From assembly GCA_026393835.1 (NCBI GenBank), contig JAPKZK010000189.1, positions 1-51,035 of the forward strand: a stretch of DNA of 51,035 bases, read 5' to 3'. Below are positions 28,977-37,956 of this stretch, one piece after another. How positions within the stretch are numbered: position 1 is the first letter of the stretch; every line of letters starts with the position of its first letter. The translations under genes were made by a program, and so were the position numbers. The notes beneath the pieces were generated by a model. It did no database searches. It saw only the letters and a list, made by a program, of their open reading frames with translations, and was not told where the DNA came from. This DNA is from Candidatus Aminicenantota bacterium (lineage in GTDB: Bacteria; Acidobacteriota; Aminicenantia; UBA2199).

Positions 28977-31138
28977 TGGCAATAAAGTACATACCTTACT
29001 ACCCGGACACAGTCGCCGGGCAGGCGATTTTAAATAACATCACCCGCACCAGGAGGGTTTTGCGTTACCGAGATAATGACCGGGTCTATGAACGCATTCA
29101 GCGCGGCATGCCTTTTTATGAGCTTGAATTACTTGAACAAGTGCGAATGAAAAAAACGAATGGACTATTTAAAAAAGAAGAGAATGCGACCGATCTCTCC
29201 AATATGCTTATCCGGGGAGAATGTATCTCCGCCTGCGCGTACTTGAAAGATAAAGGAATCAAGATCGATCTTGTGTATATAGACCCACCTTTTGCCAGCG
29301 GGGCGGATTATGCTAAGAAAGTATATTTGCGCAGGAATCCGAAAATCGCGGAGACAATTGCCAGGGCGGAAGAAGAGATGGAGTTGGAAGAACTCCGCTC
29401 TTTTGAAGAAAAGATGTACGGCGACATCTGGAATAAAGAGGATTACCTGAACTGGATGTATGAAAACTTAACGGCTATCAAAAGCATAATGAGTGAAACG
29501 GCCAGCATCTATGTGCACCTGGATTGGCATATCGGGCATTATGTTAAGGTACTGATGGATGAGGTGTTTGGAGAAGATAATTTTGTAAATGAAATAGTTT
29601 GGAGAAAATTGACTGCAGCCAAATCACAAAGTTTATTCTTTAGCAATGTAAAAGATGCAATATTTTTATATAAACTAAATGAAGCATCAGTCTTTAATCC
29701 AATATATATTGAAAAAGATGAAAATGATCCAAGTTACCCAAATATTGAAGAAATAGAAGGGCGAAAACGAAAATATGGTTCCTTTGATTTCACTCAAAAG
29801 GGTGCAGGTCCTGCTAGAATGTTTGGAAGTAAACTATTACATCCTCCATCAGGAAAGCATTGGATTTGGACTCAAGATAAAATAGATAAAGGTCTTAAGG
29901 AAGGTAAAATAATTTTTACCGGTAATGGAACTCCAAGAATTAAAAAATATTTAGATGAAAAGGAAGGTAATTATGTTGGGGATCTGTGGTTTGATGATGA
30001 TGTGGCTCCATTATCTTCTAATAGCCAGGAAAGAACTGATGTCGATTACTCTACCCAAAAACCCGAAGCCCTGCTTGAACGGATCATCAAAGCTTCATCC
30101 AACGAAAGCATGATTATAGCTGATTTTTTTGGGGGCTCCGGCGTAACCGCAAAAGTAGCCCACGATTTGAAACGACAGTTCATTCACTGCGATGTGGGCA
30201 TCAACAGCATTCAAACAACCCGCGACCGTTTGATCGCCGCAGGAGCTGAGTTTGATATTTTCGATATCCAGGATGGCGTCTCACTTTTCCGTAATCCTGT
30301 TCAAACCATGGATAAGCTGAAAACCCTGGTAACCGGTCTTAAAAACGAAGACTCCCTGGACAGTTTCTGGGAAGGGGCCATCAACGACAGCAAATTAGGT
30401 CTTGTCCCCGTGTATATCCCGAACCTGCTGGACCACAGCGCAAAAGTCCTGGATATACCCATGATAAACCGGGTTATCAATGAAGCTCTCCCGGATTTGC
30501 CCGACGGCGTGAAACAGGCCATCGTCTATTATGTGGACATTGAAAACCGCCCGGAAGTGGAAAAGTTTATCGATGAAAATAATATCACGGAAGTCAAGAT
30601 CGAACTGCGCGACTTAAAGTTCATCCTCGACGAAGTAGTTATCAATGATGAAGCGGAATTCACCGTTAAGACGACCCCATCCGGTTGTGAGATCGAATTC
30701 CACTCGTTTACAAGCGACCGGCTGATCCGGAAAATAGACGCATACAATCAAAAAAAATCATTAAATGGCGCGAATAAAGACCTGTTCGATCAAAACGGAA
30801 CCGATGATGAAAAAAACGGGGATGATGAAAACGGGAATGGAAATGGAAATGGAAACGGTAACGGGAACGGTAATGATTACAAGAAAACGCCTTTTACGCC
30901 TATCGAAATCAGCCCAAACGGACTTGAACTCATCGAACTAATCAGCCTTGATTGCACCAATAAGGAAGGCCCCTGGAAAAGCGATACCGAATTGAAAATC
31001 GATAAAAACGGGTATGTCATCCTGGACGGTGAAAAGACAAAGCAATTTTGGAACGCGAAAATAATATCCGGCAAGAACCCCTTCCGAATGAAAATAAGAA
31101 ATATCGCCGGTGATGAATCGATATTTAAAATTGAGTAA
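28976..31138 (+). CDS. mod: Type III DNA adenine methyltransferase, Mod subunit (mosaic specificity region)
   Basis: A 720-residue beta-class methyltransferase: DPPF (103-106) comes first, then the AdoMet motif DFFGGSG (383-389). The part between them, which reads the DNA site, is coded by ~29575-30050. That stretch is plainly AT-richer than the flanks and uses AT-ending codons (for example LYKLNEASVFN), while the conserved motifs on both sides have the local composition. Near residue 620 an acidic stretch leads into an (NG)n linker coded by near-perfect 6-bp repeats (30832-30867) before a C-terminal domain of ~85 residues. Mod also gives the Res complex its specificity. Confidence 0.92.
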   Translation: MAIKYIPYYPDTVAGQAILNNITRTRRVLRYRDNDRVYERIQRGMPFYELELLEQVRMKKTNGLFKKEENATDLSNMLIRGECISACAYLKDKGIKIDLVYIDPPFASGADYAKKVYLRRNPKIAETIARAEEEMELEELRSFEEKMYGDIWNKEDYLNWMYENLTAIKSIMSETASIYVHLDWHIGHYVKVLMDEVFGEDNFVNEIVWRKLTAAKSQSLFFSNVKDAIFLYKLNEASVFNPIYIEKDENDPSYPNIEEIEGRKRKYGSFDFTQKGAGPARMFGSKLLHPPSGKHWIWTQDKIDKGLKEGKIIFTGNGTPRIKKYLDEKEGNYVGDLWFDDDVAPLSSNSQERTDVDYSTQKPEALLERIIKASSNESMIIADFFGGSGVTAKVAHDLKRQFIHCDVGINSIQTTRDRLIAAGAEFDIFDIQDGVSLFRNPVQTMDKLKTLVTGLKNEDSLDSFWEGAINDSKLGLVPVYIPNLLDHSAKVLDIPMINRVINEALPDLPDGVKQAIVYYVDIENRPEVEKFIDENNITEVKIELRDLKFILDEVVINDEAEFTVKTTPSGCEIEFHSFTSDRLIRKIDAYNQKKSLNGANKDLFDQNGTDDEKNGDDENGNGNGNGNGNGNGNDYKKTPFTPIEISPNGLELIELISLDCTNKEGPWKSDTELKIDKNGYVILDGEKTKQFWNAKIISGKNPFRMKIRNIAGDESIFKIE

Positions 31139-31144
31139 GATATC

Positions 31145-31166
31145 TCTTGCATGTCCCTTTTTCCCT
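31145..31166 (+). repeat. Right copy of 22-bp direct repeat bracketing the type III R-M operon
   Basis: Begins 6 nt after the mod stop codon and is identical to 25908-25929. The copies are 5237 bp apart and enclose the res-mod promoter and both genes. Confidence 0.85.
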
Positions 31167-31216
31167 TTTTTCCCCACCAGGAGAAATATATTATGACCGG
31201 GAAAATTTACCGCTGC

Positions 31217-31245
31217 TTGCGGTTTTTTCCCGGCTATGATATCCT
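31217..31245 (+). promoter_or_regulatory. sigma70-like promoter of the hybrid two-component system gene
   Basis: TTGCGG (31217-31222), 17-bp spacer, TATCCT (31240-31245). The phrase ATATCCTGTG is repeated 17 bp further on. Confidence 0.5.
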
Positions 31246-31303
31246 GTGACTTAAAATATCCTGTGGCTTGCCGGTTAAAAACCGGATAAAGGTGGAATCG
31301 TTC

Positions 31304-34300
31304 ATGGGTATCGTTAGAATAACAAAATATTACTGCGGAAGCGGCAGGCAGCGCGGCAGCACTTTAAAGACCGCTTTCATTCTTAACTTATCGGCCGGAT
31401 TTCTTTTTTGCGGCTTCTTAAACTTATTCCCCCAGGATACCGGCTCTAAATATATGAAAAATTATTCCGCCAAAGAATATAATTGGCATCAACAGAACTG
31501 GTCGATCTTACAAGATAAACGCGGCTGCATTTATGTAGGCAACCACGGCGCACTGCTGGAATTCGATGGGGTGTCCTGGCGGAGAATCGTCATTCCTAAC
31601 ATGACGGTTCGCTCCCTGGCCATGGATGATAAATCAGGGACGATTTATATCGGCGGGATGAATGAACTGGGGTTCCTGGCTCCCGACCCGGACGGCAAAG
31701 GCACGGGCGCTTTACGATATATATCCCTCCTTGACCAGGTAGAAAAGGATTTACAAAACTTTGACGTGGTATGGGGCGCCCATGCCCTGGAAGATGGGAT
31801 ATATTTCAGGACTTATAATTATTTGTTCCGCCTGCGTTCCGGGATGCTAAAGGCGATTGCGAAAACGGATAATAACCGCCGGTTCAGGTATTCATTCGAA
31901 TGCGGGGGGAAATTGTATATCATTAAAACTAACGTGGGACTCTTGCAATGGGTAAACGATACGTTGGTATTGGTCCCCGGCGGCGAAATATTCGCCGCCC
32001 AGGAGGTCTTTATGATGTCGCCGTACCCGGGTGAGAAAATTCTCATCGGCTCGCGATCATCCGGATTATACCTTTACGACGAAACCGGCGGATTCAAACA
32101 TTTCGCCCCCGAAGCCGGCGACTATCTAATGAAAAACGGGTTGTCCCACGGCATCCGGCTCCGCTGCGGGGATTACGCCCTGGCCACTAAATCCGGGGGG
32201 CTGATTATCATGACTTCCCAGGGCCTGGTAAAGCGGCGCTATACCAAAAACCTCGGGCTGCTGGAAGACCTGATAAGGTTCGTCTACGAGGATATGCAGT
32301 GCAACCTGTGGCTGGCACAGGATGAAGGAATCGCTAAAATCGAACACGCCTCGCCCTTCACCCTTTACGACGACCGCTCCGGCCTGGCCAGGATGGTTTT
32401 AGCGGCGGCGGTGTATGGCCCCACGGGAAAAGTGTATGCAGGAACCACCGGCGGTATATTTTACCTGGACGGAACCGGGAAATTCCAACCCATCCCGGGG
32501 ATAACCCAGGAGTGCAGGTCATTTCTTTCCACCGGCGATTCCCTGCTGGCGGCTACCAAAAACGGTGTGTTCCGGGTGGATAAAGAAAAGCCGCGGCAGA
32601 TTACCGGGGACCCTTCTTATATACTCTATGCCCCCCCCAACGATGAGAAACGAATCTGGGTAGGAACCGATAGGGGGCTGGTTTCCCTGGACCGGTCCGG
32701 TCCCCCTGCTGAAAACGAAAACCCCCAATGGAAACCGGGACCTTCATTTGAAACCATCGATCGAGAAATCCACTCCATCGTCGAAGACAGGGACGGGAAT
32801 TTGTGGTTGGGCACATTGACAGAGGGGGCGTGGAAAGTCGTTTTTCCCGGGGGCAGTACCCTTAACAACCCTGTGATGACGAAGTACGACGCCCCCGGGG
32901 AACTAAACCTCAAAGAAATTCATGTGTTTTTTGCCGCCGGGCATGTGATGTTTGCCGCGGCAAACGGCATATATCGGCTTGATGAAAAAACCGGCAAACT
33001 GGTCCCGGACCTTACTTTAGGTAAAGAATACGCGGGCGGCGGCAAGGGAGTTTTCCGTATTGTGGAAGATGCGGAGAAACACATCTGGCTTCATTCCAAA
33101 TATATGAATAGCGAAGCCGTCCCCCAACCGGATGGAACCTTCTCACTTAACCACAGGCCCTTTCTCAGGATACCCCCCGCCCAGGTGAATATGATTTATC
33201 CCGGCCTCAGCGCGGGGGCAGTTTGGTTCGCCGGCAACGACGGGCTCATTCGTTTCGATAAAACAGTCAAAAAGGAATACCTCCGGGAGTTTCAAACCCT
33301 TATCCGTAAAGTCATAGTGAATGGGGAACTTTTTTTTGACGGATATCTTTCCGAAACCCAACAAGACAGCGCCCCCCCTGCCGCTGTCTTCAAATCCAAA
33401 AACAGGAATTTCAGCATCCAATTCGCCGCCCCTTTTTACGAGGATGAAACAATGACATTGTATCGAACATTCCTGGAAGGGTACGACCACCAGTGGTCCG
33501 AACCGGCGGCGGATACCAGGAAGGATTATACCAACCTTGATCCCGGCCCGTATACCTTCCGTGTGCAAGCGGAGAATGTGTACGGGGATAAGGGCCGGGA
33601 AGCACTCTTCCGCTTTAGAATTTTACCCCCCATATATAAAACCTGGTGGGCATTTTTATTTTATGTCGGCGTGGTTTTCCTGGGGATGTTCTTTTTTGTC
33701 AAATGGCGCTCCGGGAAACTGCAGCGAGAAAAACAACAGTTGGAACTAATCGTCGAAGAGCGAACCAAAGAAATCAACCGAAAGAACCGGCAACTGGAAG
33801 AGCAGACTGAACAACTAAAAGAACAATCGGAAAAACTCACTGAAATGGATAAAGTAAAAACCCGCTTCTTTGCCAATATTTCCCATGAGTTCCGCACGCC
33901 GCTGACATTGATCATGGGTCCCCTGGAAGAAATGTTGTCCGGGCTAGGAACGCGGGAAAACGAAACCGGGCAAAAGCGGAAACTGGGCCTGATGCTGCGC
34001 AATTCCCAACGGCTGCTCAATCTAATCAACCAACTGCTGGAACTTTCTAAAATTGAGAGCGGTAAGATGATATTGGCAGCGTCCTTGCAAAATATCATCC
34101 CCTTTTTAAAGGGGATCGTATCATCCTTTGAACCTGTGACCGATAAACATGTAGTGGCGTTATCTTTGGAATTTGAAGAAGAGGAGATCATCGTCAATAT
34201 CGATCCCGGGAAAATGGAGGACGTGATCTTTAATCTCTTATCCAATGCCGTCAAGTTTACCCCGGTGGGTGGAAAAATCACCGTTGCGGTGAAGCGCGCC

Positions 34301-35464
34301 GCGCCGGGGGCGGAATTTCCTTCCGGGTCCGCGACCCTTTCGGTGCTGGACACCGGCCCCGGTATATCCAGGGAACAGTTGGGGCATATTTTCGACCGTT
34401 TCTACCAGGCCGACAGTACTTATGAACATCACCGCAAAGGATCCGGCATCGGGCTCACCATCGCCCGGGAGTTGGTCGAACTGCATAACGGCAGGATCGA
34501 TGTACATAGTATCGAGGGGAAAGGAACGGAATTCATCATTCATTTGCCCCTGGGTGCGCAAACCGTTCAACTTGATCAAACTCCCGGGGGCGCCCCCGGC
34601 GCCGCAGGGCAGGCAATCGCTGAAAAAATCAAAATGCTCGAAATACAGGAGGAAGAAAGCCGGGAGGATTCCCAACAAGAACCCGTGGCCGCCGAAACCC
34701 CGGGAAAAAATATCATCCTGGTGGTAGAAGACAGCGCCGATACCAGGGCCTATATCAAGAGTTCCCTGGAACCGGCTTACCTGGTGGTGGAAGCCAGGGA
34801 CGGCAAAGAGGGTATACAAAAAGCAGGGGAAGTTATACCCGACCTCATTGTCAGCGACATCATGATGCCCGAAATAGACGGCTGTGAATTGTGCCGGGTC
34901 TTAAAAACCCGTATTGATACCAGTCATATCCCCATCATACTGCTCACGGCCAAAGCCGGGGAAGAGGATGTCCTGGAAGGATTGGAAACCGGGGCCGACG
35001 ACTATATCACCAAACCTTTTAATACCAAAATCTTGTGCGCCCGTATCAAAAATCTCATCGAACTGCGCCGGCATTTGCAGCAGGTATTGGACCGCGACAT
35101 GATGCAGCACCCGGTTAAAATCCCCGCGTCAAAAATCGACAAAGAATTCATCTCACGTTTAAAAGAAGTCATAAAAAAGAATATAGCGGACCCGGATTTT
35201 AACATCGAACAATTATGTGAAAAAATGGAAATGAGTCAACCCACGCTGTACCGGAAAATCCAGGCCTTAACCGGTGAATCGCCGACCGACTTTATACGTT
35301 CTTATCGCCTCAAACGCGGGGCGCGATTACTTGAAGAAAAATTCGGCAGCGTCCTCGAAGTCGCATTTGAAGTGGGTTTCTCCAGCGCCGCCTATTTCAC
35401 CAAATGCTTCAAGAAGAAATTCAACCGGCTGCCCTCCCAGTATCATGAAGGAAGTAAGGTTTAA
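31304..35464 (+). CDS. Hybrid two-component system: propeller sensor, histidine kinase, receiver and AraC output
   Basis: A 1386-residue one-polypeptide two-component system. ATG 31304 is chosen because AGGTGG lies upstream at a usual distance. A signal-anchor (TAFILNLSAGFLFCGFL) leads to two-component-regulator propeller repeats (to ~residue 690; GNLWLGT-type motifs), a Y_Y_Y domain (~700-765), a membrane helix (~780-800), a coiled coil, HisKA with His861 in NISHEFRTPLTL, HATPase (NLLSNAVKF, DTGPGIS, GSGIGL), a receiver with Asp1185 in VSDIMMP, and an AraC HTH at the C-terminus. Such proteins sense periplasmic glycans in Bacteroidota. Its own target here is unknown; the two small genes downstream are candidates. 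Confidence 0.94.
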   Translation: MGIVRITKYYCGSGRQRGSTLKTAFILNLSAGFLFCGFLNLFPQDTGSKYMKNYSAKEYNWHQQNWSILQDKRGCIYVGNHGALLEFDGVSWRRIVIPNMTVRSLAMDDKSGTIYIGGMNELGFLAPDPDGKGTGALRYISLLDQVEKDLQNFDVVWGAHALEDGIYFRTYNYLFRLRSGMLKAIAKTDNNRRFRYSFECGGKLYIIKTNVGLLQWVNDTLVLVPGGEIFAAQEVFMMSPYPGEKILIGSRSSGLYLYDETGGFKHFAPEAGDYLMKNGLSHGIRLRCGDYALATKSGGLIIMTSQGLVKRRYTKNLGLLEDLIRFVYEDMQCNLWLAQDEGIAKIEHASPFTLYDDRSGLARMVLAAAVYGPTGKVYAGTTGGIFYLDGTGKFQPIPGITQECRSFLSTGDSLLAATKNGVFRVDKEKPRQITGDPSYILYAPPNDEKRIWVGTDRGLVSLDRSGPPAENENPQWKPGPSFETIDREIHSIVEDRDGNLWLGTLTEGAWKVVFPGGSTLNNPVMTKYDAPGELNLKEIHVFFAAGHVMFAAANGIYRLDEKTGKLVPDLTLGKEYAGGGKGVFRIVEDAEKHIWLHSKYMNSEAVPQPDGTFSLNHRPFLRIPPAQVNMIYPGLSAGAVWFAGNDGLIRFDKTVKKEYLREFQTLIRKVIVNGELFFDGYLSETQQDSAPPAAVFKSKNRNFSIQFAAPFYEDETMTLYRTFLEGYDHQWSEPAADTRKDYTNLDPGPYTFRVQAENVYGDKGREALFRFRILPPIYKTWWAFLFYVGVVFLGMFFFVKWRSGKLQREKQQLELIVEERTKEINRKNRQLEEQTEQLKEQSEKLTEMDKVKTRFFANISHEFRTPLTLIMGPLEEMLSGLGTRENETGQKRKLGLMLRNSQRLLNLINQLLELSKIESGKMILAASLQNIIPFLKGIVSSFEPVTDKHVVALSLEFEEEEIIVNIDPGKMEDVIFNLLSNAVKFTPVGGKITVAVKRAAPGAEFPSGSATLSVLDTGPGISREQLGHIFDRFYQADSTYEHHRKGSGIGLTIARELVELHNGRIDVHSIEGKGTEFIIHLPLGAQTVQLDQTPGGAPGAAGQAIAEKIKMLEIQEEESREDSQQEPVAAETPGKNIILVVEDSADTRAYIKSSLEPAYLVVEARDGKEGIQKAGEVIPDLIVSDIMMPEIDGCELCRVLKTRIDTSHIPIILLTAKAGEEDVLEGLETGADDYITKPFNTKILCARIKNLIELRRHLQQVLDRDMMQHPVKIPASKIDKEFISRLKEVIKKNIADPDFNIEQLCEKMEMSQPTLYRKIQALTGESPTDFIRSYRLKRGARLLEEKFGSVLEVAFEVGFSSAAYFTKCFKKKFNRLPSQYHEGSKV

Positions 35465-35624
35465 TGCGCCTTTTCTCACATGAATGGATTTTTATCGCTT
35501 TTTTGAATGCAAAGTTCAAGCCGGGATTTTAAATTTATATTATAATAATGGCATACAATATGGTAGAAAATAGAAAGTAACCATAAAGTATATGAGTTAC
35601 TAAGAAAAAATAGAGGAGGATAAA

Positions 35625-36134
35625 ATGAGAACAAATCATGTTACGGTGTCAAAGAATTTGATTGCGGGTTTTGATATAGAAGTCCATGGAGTCGATTCTC
35701 CGCCAAACTATTATGTTATCGATGACAATAATCCCCTTAAAATCGGGTTGGTTCATGACAATATGGCGTGGGCCCCCAGGGACTCGTATCAAAAAACAAC
35801 AACAAATGATGTAAAGGTATTATCAGAAGGCGAGACCATCAAGTTCTATATTAAATTGGAATCGTATAAGGATTTCGATTTTAATATTTGTATGAATGAA
35901 AGCGGTTGGAAAATCAGTCAAAAATGTTGTTTACTCTCTTCAAAAACGGTCCTTATATCACGTTTGCCGAAGCAAATAAACATTTGGCCGGTAAGGTTAT
36001 TGCTGTTACCCATTGAGTTGGTATTGAAAGTGCTCCAATTTATAGGGGCGCTAGGCAGGTTCATAATCGATGCAATAATTGCGTTGACTGGGGTAACAGG
36101 AAACACCAATATAACTGTCGGAGGTGAAGCGTAG
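35625..36134 (+). CDS. 169-residue protein of unknown function with hydrophobic C-terminal segment
   Basis: A strong AGAGGAGGA site precedes ATG 35625. The first ~115 residues are polar and beta-rich with no signal peptide (FDIEVHGVDSPPNYYVIDD, GETIKFYIKLESY). Residues ~122-158 are hydrophobic (WPVRLLLLPIELVLKVL, FIIDAIIALTGV) and end in the short polar tail NTNITVGGEA. I know no family for it. It follows the hybrid sensor gene by 160 bp and precedes another small unknown by 64 bp. The C-terminal hydrophobic region could insert into a membrane or be a helical hairpin. A secreted, effector or immunity role is speculation. Confidence 0.7.
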   Translation: MRTNHVTVSKNLIAGFDIEVHGVDSPPNYYVIDDNNPLKIGLVHDNMAWAPRDSYQKTTTNDVKVLSEGETIKFYIKLESYKDFDFNICMNESGWKISQKCCLLSSKTVLISRLPKQINIWPVRLLLLPIELVLKVLQFIGALGRFIIDAIIALTGVTGNTNITVGGEA

Positions 36135-36198
36135 CCGCCTGTTTAGGGCTGCCGCCCGGGAAGTAAAAAGAAGATGATGTCGAATAACAGGGAATAAT

Positions 36199-36600
36199 AT
36201 GACGGGCGCGGGAAACATCACAGTGGAAAATAAGTTGATCCTTGAGAAAAGGGCCATCAGCGTTTACCACCAAGCCAGCCGCGGCGCCCACCTGATCAGT
36301 CATAACGGGTCCGTCATGATTCCCCTCAAGCCGGATGTCGAAGAGGATTATCTTCACATCTCGGTAATAACCGGGCCGGGCCGTTTAAGAAACGATTGCC
36401 TATTGGATATACCGGCAGTACTGGATTTTGAATTTGCCGGCGAAGGCAAGGTCGTGGTCATCCATAAAGGGGGCCGGGTATTGGTAAAAATCCCGGCCGG
36501 TCCACCGGTATGGCAGTTGACATTAACACGGCCCATGGAACAGTATGGCGGCGGTTCATCAACCGGCAGCAGCCATCGGGTTACTATCCGTTCATCATGA
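36199..36600 (+). CDS. 133-residue beta-rich protein of unknown function
   Basis: The product starts MTGAGNITVENKLILEKRA and alternates hydrophobic and polar residues in a beta pattern (YLHISVITGPG, AVLDFEFAGEGKVVVIHKGG, WQLTLTRPM), ending in a Gly/Ser-rich tail. There is no signal peptide or metal motif. The ribosome site is weak (CAGGGAA), so coupling with the gene 64 bp upstream is possible. It shares the words GNITV/TNITV with the tail of that neighbour, which may be chance. No function can be given. Confidence 0.6.
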   Translation: MTGAGNITVENKLILEKRAISVYHQASRGAHLISHNGSVMIPLKPDVEEDYLHISVITGPGRLRNDCLLDIPAVLDFEFAGEGKVVVIHKGGRVLVKIPAGPPVWQLTLTRPMEQYGGGSSTGSSHRVTIRSS

Positions 36601-36728
36601 GATGCTCCCCCGCTGCTCGACAATGAGAAAATGGCTTAGAGGTTTAACGGTTTAACGCAAGGGCATATAGAAGTAAGAAAGGGAAACACAGTTTATTTTT
36701 GCCTGGAATGCCGATTAACGATTTCGTC

Positions 36729-36905
36729 CTACTCGCAAGGGCATGGATTACAGGATGTGTTAACGATATAAGTAAAACAGAGCGGGCATACTGTCGCGTG
36801 GGACGGATGTTCTCCCGCTAAAGCCTCTTTCATTTCGTTGTGGTTAAGATGGGCGATCGTTTTTTTGTTTAAGAGCAGTTTTTGGTTCAATTTCTTGGTT
36901 TTCAT
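36729..36905 (-). CDS. 58-residue RiPP-like precursor peptide (class I lanthipeptide-type leader, Cys-rich core)
   Basis: A perfect AGGAGG is placed 7 nt before ATG 36905, with a promoter further upstream. The leader begins MKTKKLNQKLLLNKKTIAHL and contains the K-L-x-L-x-K-x-T-I-x-x-L-N signature of GG-type natural-product precursors first seen in Bacteroidota. A helical NEMKEAL segment then reaches ALAG, the likely cleavage site. The core EHPSHATVCPLCFTY continues to IVNTSCNPCPCE and holds five Cys, two Thr and two Ser after the Gly. No LanB/LanC, radical SAM enzyme or peptidase-transporter is within the window, so processing genes must be elsewhere or absent. The same leader motif occurs at 41575-41724. 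Confidence 0.8.
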   Translation of the reverse strand: MKTKKLNQKLLLNKKTIAHLNHNEMKEALAGEHPSHATVCPLCFTYIVNTSCNPCPCE

Positions 36906-36936
36906 AATAAACCTCCTTTTTTAATTTCATGTCACA

Positions 36937-36965
36937 ATGATATACCTTTAGAAATAAAATTTCAA
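36937..36965 (-). promoter_or_regulatory. sigma70-like promoter of the Cys-rich precursor peptide gene
   Basis: On the minus strand: TTGAAA (36965-36960), 17-bp spacer, TATCAT (36942-36937), about 31 bp before the ATG. Confidence 0.65.
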
Positions 36966-37152
36966 GGTATGCGCTGCGGCCCCAGGGGATGCCTCATTCT
37001 AAAGAAAGCACGAAATCGTGACACGTGAAATTCGTCTGCCCCCTTTTCCATGCTTGTACTTCGGATTAATGAATGGGGGAGAAGGGCGTTCCCCCTGGAG
37101 AGAATGCCCTTCTCCGGACAACGAGAAAATTCTTTACTGTCCCCAATCGTCC

Positions 37153-37788
37153 TCAGAATATCACACCCAGTTGAAATGTTAAGAACCAAAATCGAGGCTC
37201 CGCGGGTTTGGAGAAATTCGTATTGTGCAGATCAATTCCCCATTCTATCTTCTTAGAACCGCTAATAGGTATTTGATAACCGAAGCCGATATTCGCCCCA
37301 ATCGTATTGGATGTCGGATAAGGTAACGCCAGGTTGGGTTTTGGGATATAGAATCCCGGTCCCGCCTGCACATACCATCCGCCGGATCCAGGAATGAGAA
37401 ACTTGAAGTTCGGCGAGATGTTGAACGTGTAATAATGGACACCGGCCATATAATCATCCGTGAATTGGCTGAAACCCAGGAACAAAATCAAATAGGCCTT
37501 GAAGTTATCAGAATAATTAAGCGCGTATTGCCAGTCGAGGCGGATATGAACGTTTGAATCCGCTAACCCATTCAGGTGGTTGGAAGGAGCCAGATCGGGG
37601 AGAGTCTCCTTTGGAAATGTGCCCCCATTGAGGGGATAAGTGGCCCCTACGTGAAAACTGAGCTGTAGACGGCGTGCCTTTTCTTGGTTTTCCGTACCTT
37701 GCGCCATTAAGCTCTGGGGGAGCGCCCATACCGCAATAATCAAAATCACAACAGCCCATGCTAGCATGGAGATTTTTTTCTTTGTCAT
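37153..37788 (-). CDS. Outer-membrane beta-barrel protein
   Basis: A 211-residue protein. AGGAGG precedes the ATG. The signal peptide (ISMLAWAVVILIIAVWALP, cleavage after LMAQ) is followed by about eight amphipathic strands (LQLSFHVGATYPL, VHIRLDWQYAL, FKAYLILFLGFS, WYVQAGPGFYI, IGANIGFGYQIP, FWFLTFQLGVIF), each with aromatic girdle residues. The C-terminal Phe is the usual BAM signal. This fits a small 8-stranded OmpX/OmpA-type barrel; the function is not identifiable. Its promoter region overlaps the first of two operator-like palindromes, so it may be under a dedicated repressor or activator. Confidence 0.82.
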   Translation of the reverse strand: MTKKKISMLAWAVVILIIAVWALPQSLMAQGTENQEKARRLQLSFHVGATYPLNGGTFPKETLPDLAPSNHLNGLADSNVHIRLDWQYALNYSDNFKAYLILFLGFSQFTDDYMAGVHYYTFNISPNFKFLIPGSGGWYVQAGPGFYIPKPNLALPYPTSNTIGANIGFGYQIPISGSKKIEWGIDLHNTNFSKPAEPRFWFLTFQLGVIF

Positions 37789-37872
37789 TTTAAATCCTCC
37801 TATTTTGTTTATAGTTTATTTTTTTTTATTACCTCTCGGCTTCAAATATAGTATAATCCCCGGATTTTTGTT

Positions 37873-37956
37873 CAACTTTTATAAAAGTTGACATCTTTTT
37901 TTTGAAACGCTGAATTAGAAAGGATATAAAAATGTCAATCTTTATAAAGTTTGACA
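37873..37956. promoter_or_regulatory. Pair of operator-like palindromes 63 bp apart
   Basis: Copy 1 at 37873-37890 is the perfect 18-bp palindrome CAACTTTTATAAAAGTTG. Copy 2 at 37933-37956 is TGTCAA, 2 variable bases, TTTATAAA, 2 bases, TTGACA, with a single mismatched pair. The centres (37881.5 and 37944.5) are 63 bp apart, six helical turns. Copy 1 sits about where the -35 box of the outer-membrane barrel gene would be, with TATACT as a -10 downstream on the minus strand. Confidence 0.65.

Noticed and set aside
33661..34353. 230-codon reverse reading
   Set aside because: Shadow of the kinase part of the hybrid sensor gene; Ser-rich with no family features.
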